64,000 nt of DNA from Pegea sp. RAD2-039 (taxonomy: Eukaryota > Chordata > Thaliacea > Salpida > Salpidae), in contig JAQGEQ010000240.1 in NCBI GenBank assembly GCA_034620365.1, positions 1 through 64,000 of the forward strand. The letters run 5' to 3'. Shown piece by piece: positions 62,692 to 64,000 of the stretch (position 1 is the first letter of the stretch; each line of letters opens with the position of its first letter). The position numbers were made by a program, and so were the translations under genes. The notes beneath the pieces were generated by a model, which saw only the letters and a list, made by a program, of their open reading frames with translations, had not been told where the DNA came from and searched no databases.

Positions 62692-64000
62692 ATGTTAGGC
62701 TTTGCTGCCATTTTCTCGATATCCTTTTTCTCTGGACTTTTTATCGTCATTCTTTTGTTGGTGATGGTGTGTCTGATCTTGAAAAGGAAGCGAGATGCAG
62801 AGCATGTTGAGCGTTGTCGAAATCTTCTCAGGAAATTTAACAGTAGCGGTCCCGCAGCAGGGAATTTTCCCTATTGTGATGCTACTTATACAAAGACAAA
62901 CCCACCAGGACAGAGGTTCACTGAGTTTGTTCTGCCTGGACGGCTTTACGGAGATGCAGCAACTGGTCAGTTTGAGACTTCAAGATCAATTTGAATTTTT
63001 TAAATCAATTCAGTTTTCATTTCGATTAATTTCATGAAAATTAATTTCTATATCTGATTTTAGCAAATAATTAGCATACTTGAGGTTCAAACTGTTTAAT
63101 AACTGAAGTTGTTTTATGCTTTCAGCTGAAGAACGAAAAAGTTTGATTTCAATGAGGGACCCTATAATGCCAGAAACTCTTGATCCTTCTTTGTATGGCG
63201 ATGAAAAAGTGAGAACAGATCTTCTTTTCGATTTTCTAAAAGATCTGATCAATAGTATCTATAGAAGTCAACTTCATATATTTACAAGCAGATGTACAAA
63301 GTAGCTTTAACTTTTATTTAAAATTGTTTAAAGAATTTGAAAAGCTCTGAAGAAGCACGGACTAAGCCTCATGTCAAGTTTTCTGTATCTTATAATGAAA
63401 TCAACGAGTCTTTGGATGTTTTCTTGGATCTTATTCAAAATTTGCTTCTAGATACAAATGGTTTATAGATTTGATGCTTGATAGTTATATAAAAGTTTAT
63501 CTTTCTTCAATTTACGAATGGTTAACAATCATCAACTAATCAATTAATGATCTTCAAAAACTGCAAAAAATATGAAACTTTTGAATAAATTAAAGTATTT
63601 GTTTTCAAAGCTATTTAAGAAATTAACTTTTCTGACACAAAACATTTTTGTAAACAAACATCAAAAGATTAAATTATAATTTTAGTTAGATTTTATTCCA
63701 CAGTCTATCAACACTCTGTCTTTTTGTATTTCAACAGATGAAGCCCATTGCACTGTATGTGTGATGCCCAGTAGACAAGAACTTACTAGCCAAATCGCTG
63801 TCAAAAAAGATAAGTTTTTGGTGATTGGAGAGAACTTTAGGTTTGGAATCTACCAAAAAGATCTAGTTGAAAGTTACCTCTTGGTTTGTCAAAATAATTA
63901 ATAAAAAGTGAAAAGTCGTAATTATAAATGTCTTAGATTAAACTTTTCCGACAAACCTCACAATCCAAACTTGATTGTGTTGGGAGTGTTTTCTACAACT
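62692..64000 (+). CDS. Synaptotagmin-like C2-domain membrane protein (partial)
   Basis: The 5' part of a gene running off the window. Exons: 62692-62965, 63126-63208, 63334-63460, 63738-63883, 63937 onward, all in phase. The N-terminus is a single hydrophobic span (GLFIVILLLVMVCLIL) followed by KRKRDAEH, so a short luminal end and cytosolic body as in synaptotagmins. After a 90-residue linker a C2 domain begins (HVKFSVSYNEINESLDVFLDLIQ). It continues with a short form of the central strands (CTVCVMPSRQE, GENFRFGIYQKDLVES, LLIKLFRQTSQSKLDCVG). The calcium-binding aspartates expected after the second strand and in the D-x-D loop are not seen. It therefore resembles calcium-independent members such as Syt14/15/16. 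The second C2 domain would lie beyond the edge. Confidence 0.65.

Overview
This is a eukaryotic nuclear window, almost certainly from an invertebrate animal. Its genes are split by GT-AG introns, many only 44-56 nt long. They include animal-type families (TECPR2, FBXO4, ALIX/PDCD6IP, a synaptotagmin-like C2 protein, mitochondrial ribosomal protein mL54). Non-coding DNA is very AT-rich and carries decayed non-LTR retrotransposons. I cannot name the phylum or species. Short introns plus a strong base bias occur in several unrelated animal groups.

Layout. 0-3 kb: an intron-bearing cytosolic Hsc70 (+). 6-9.9 kb: a secreted pancreatic-lipase/PLA1-family lipase (+). 12.3-18.8 kb: SNRNP200/Brr2, the U5 snRNP helicase (-), with 85 percent of its coding sequence in one exon. 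18.8-29 kb: an AT-rich gene desert holding a LINE 3' end and two decayed coding relics. 29-31.8 kb: a possible short secreted-peptide gene and an unrecognised multi-exon locus (+). 32.2-37.4 kb: TECPR2 (-), resolved here into 22 exons, in a block packed with the palindrome TGACGTCA. 38.6-39.9 kb: an intronless cyclic-nucleotide-binding-like protein (-). 43.1-45 kb: MRPL54 and EXOSC8 (+), only 95 nt apart. 45-50 kb: repeats, including LINE copies arranged tail to tail and a tRNA-derived SINE-like element. 50.2-55.6 kb: ALIX/PDCD6IP (+) in 21 exons. 55.7-58.8 kb: repeats. 58.8-60.3 kb: FBXO4 (+). 60.8-61 kb: a candidate 60-residue secreted peptide. 62.7 kb to the edge: a truncated synaptotagmin-like gene (+).

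The genes do not form one pathway. Two themes recur: RNA machinery (SNRNP200, EXOSC8) and membrane traffic/autophagy (TECPR2, ALIX, the C2 protein). The least explained signals are: (1) 3'-splice-site-like sequences 19-52 nt upstream of most start codons, as expected for spliced-leader trans-splicing or 5'-UTR introns; (2) the TGACGTCA cluster, which spans exons and introns and recurs at the 5' ends of introns in two unrelated genes; (3) several anomalous introns in TECPR2 (one GC-AG, one apparently 28 nt long). All gene models are hand-spliced from the sequence. Exon joins were checked by reading phase and remembered family similarity, not by alignment or transcripts.
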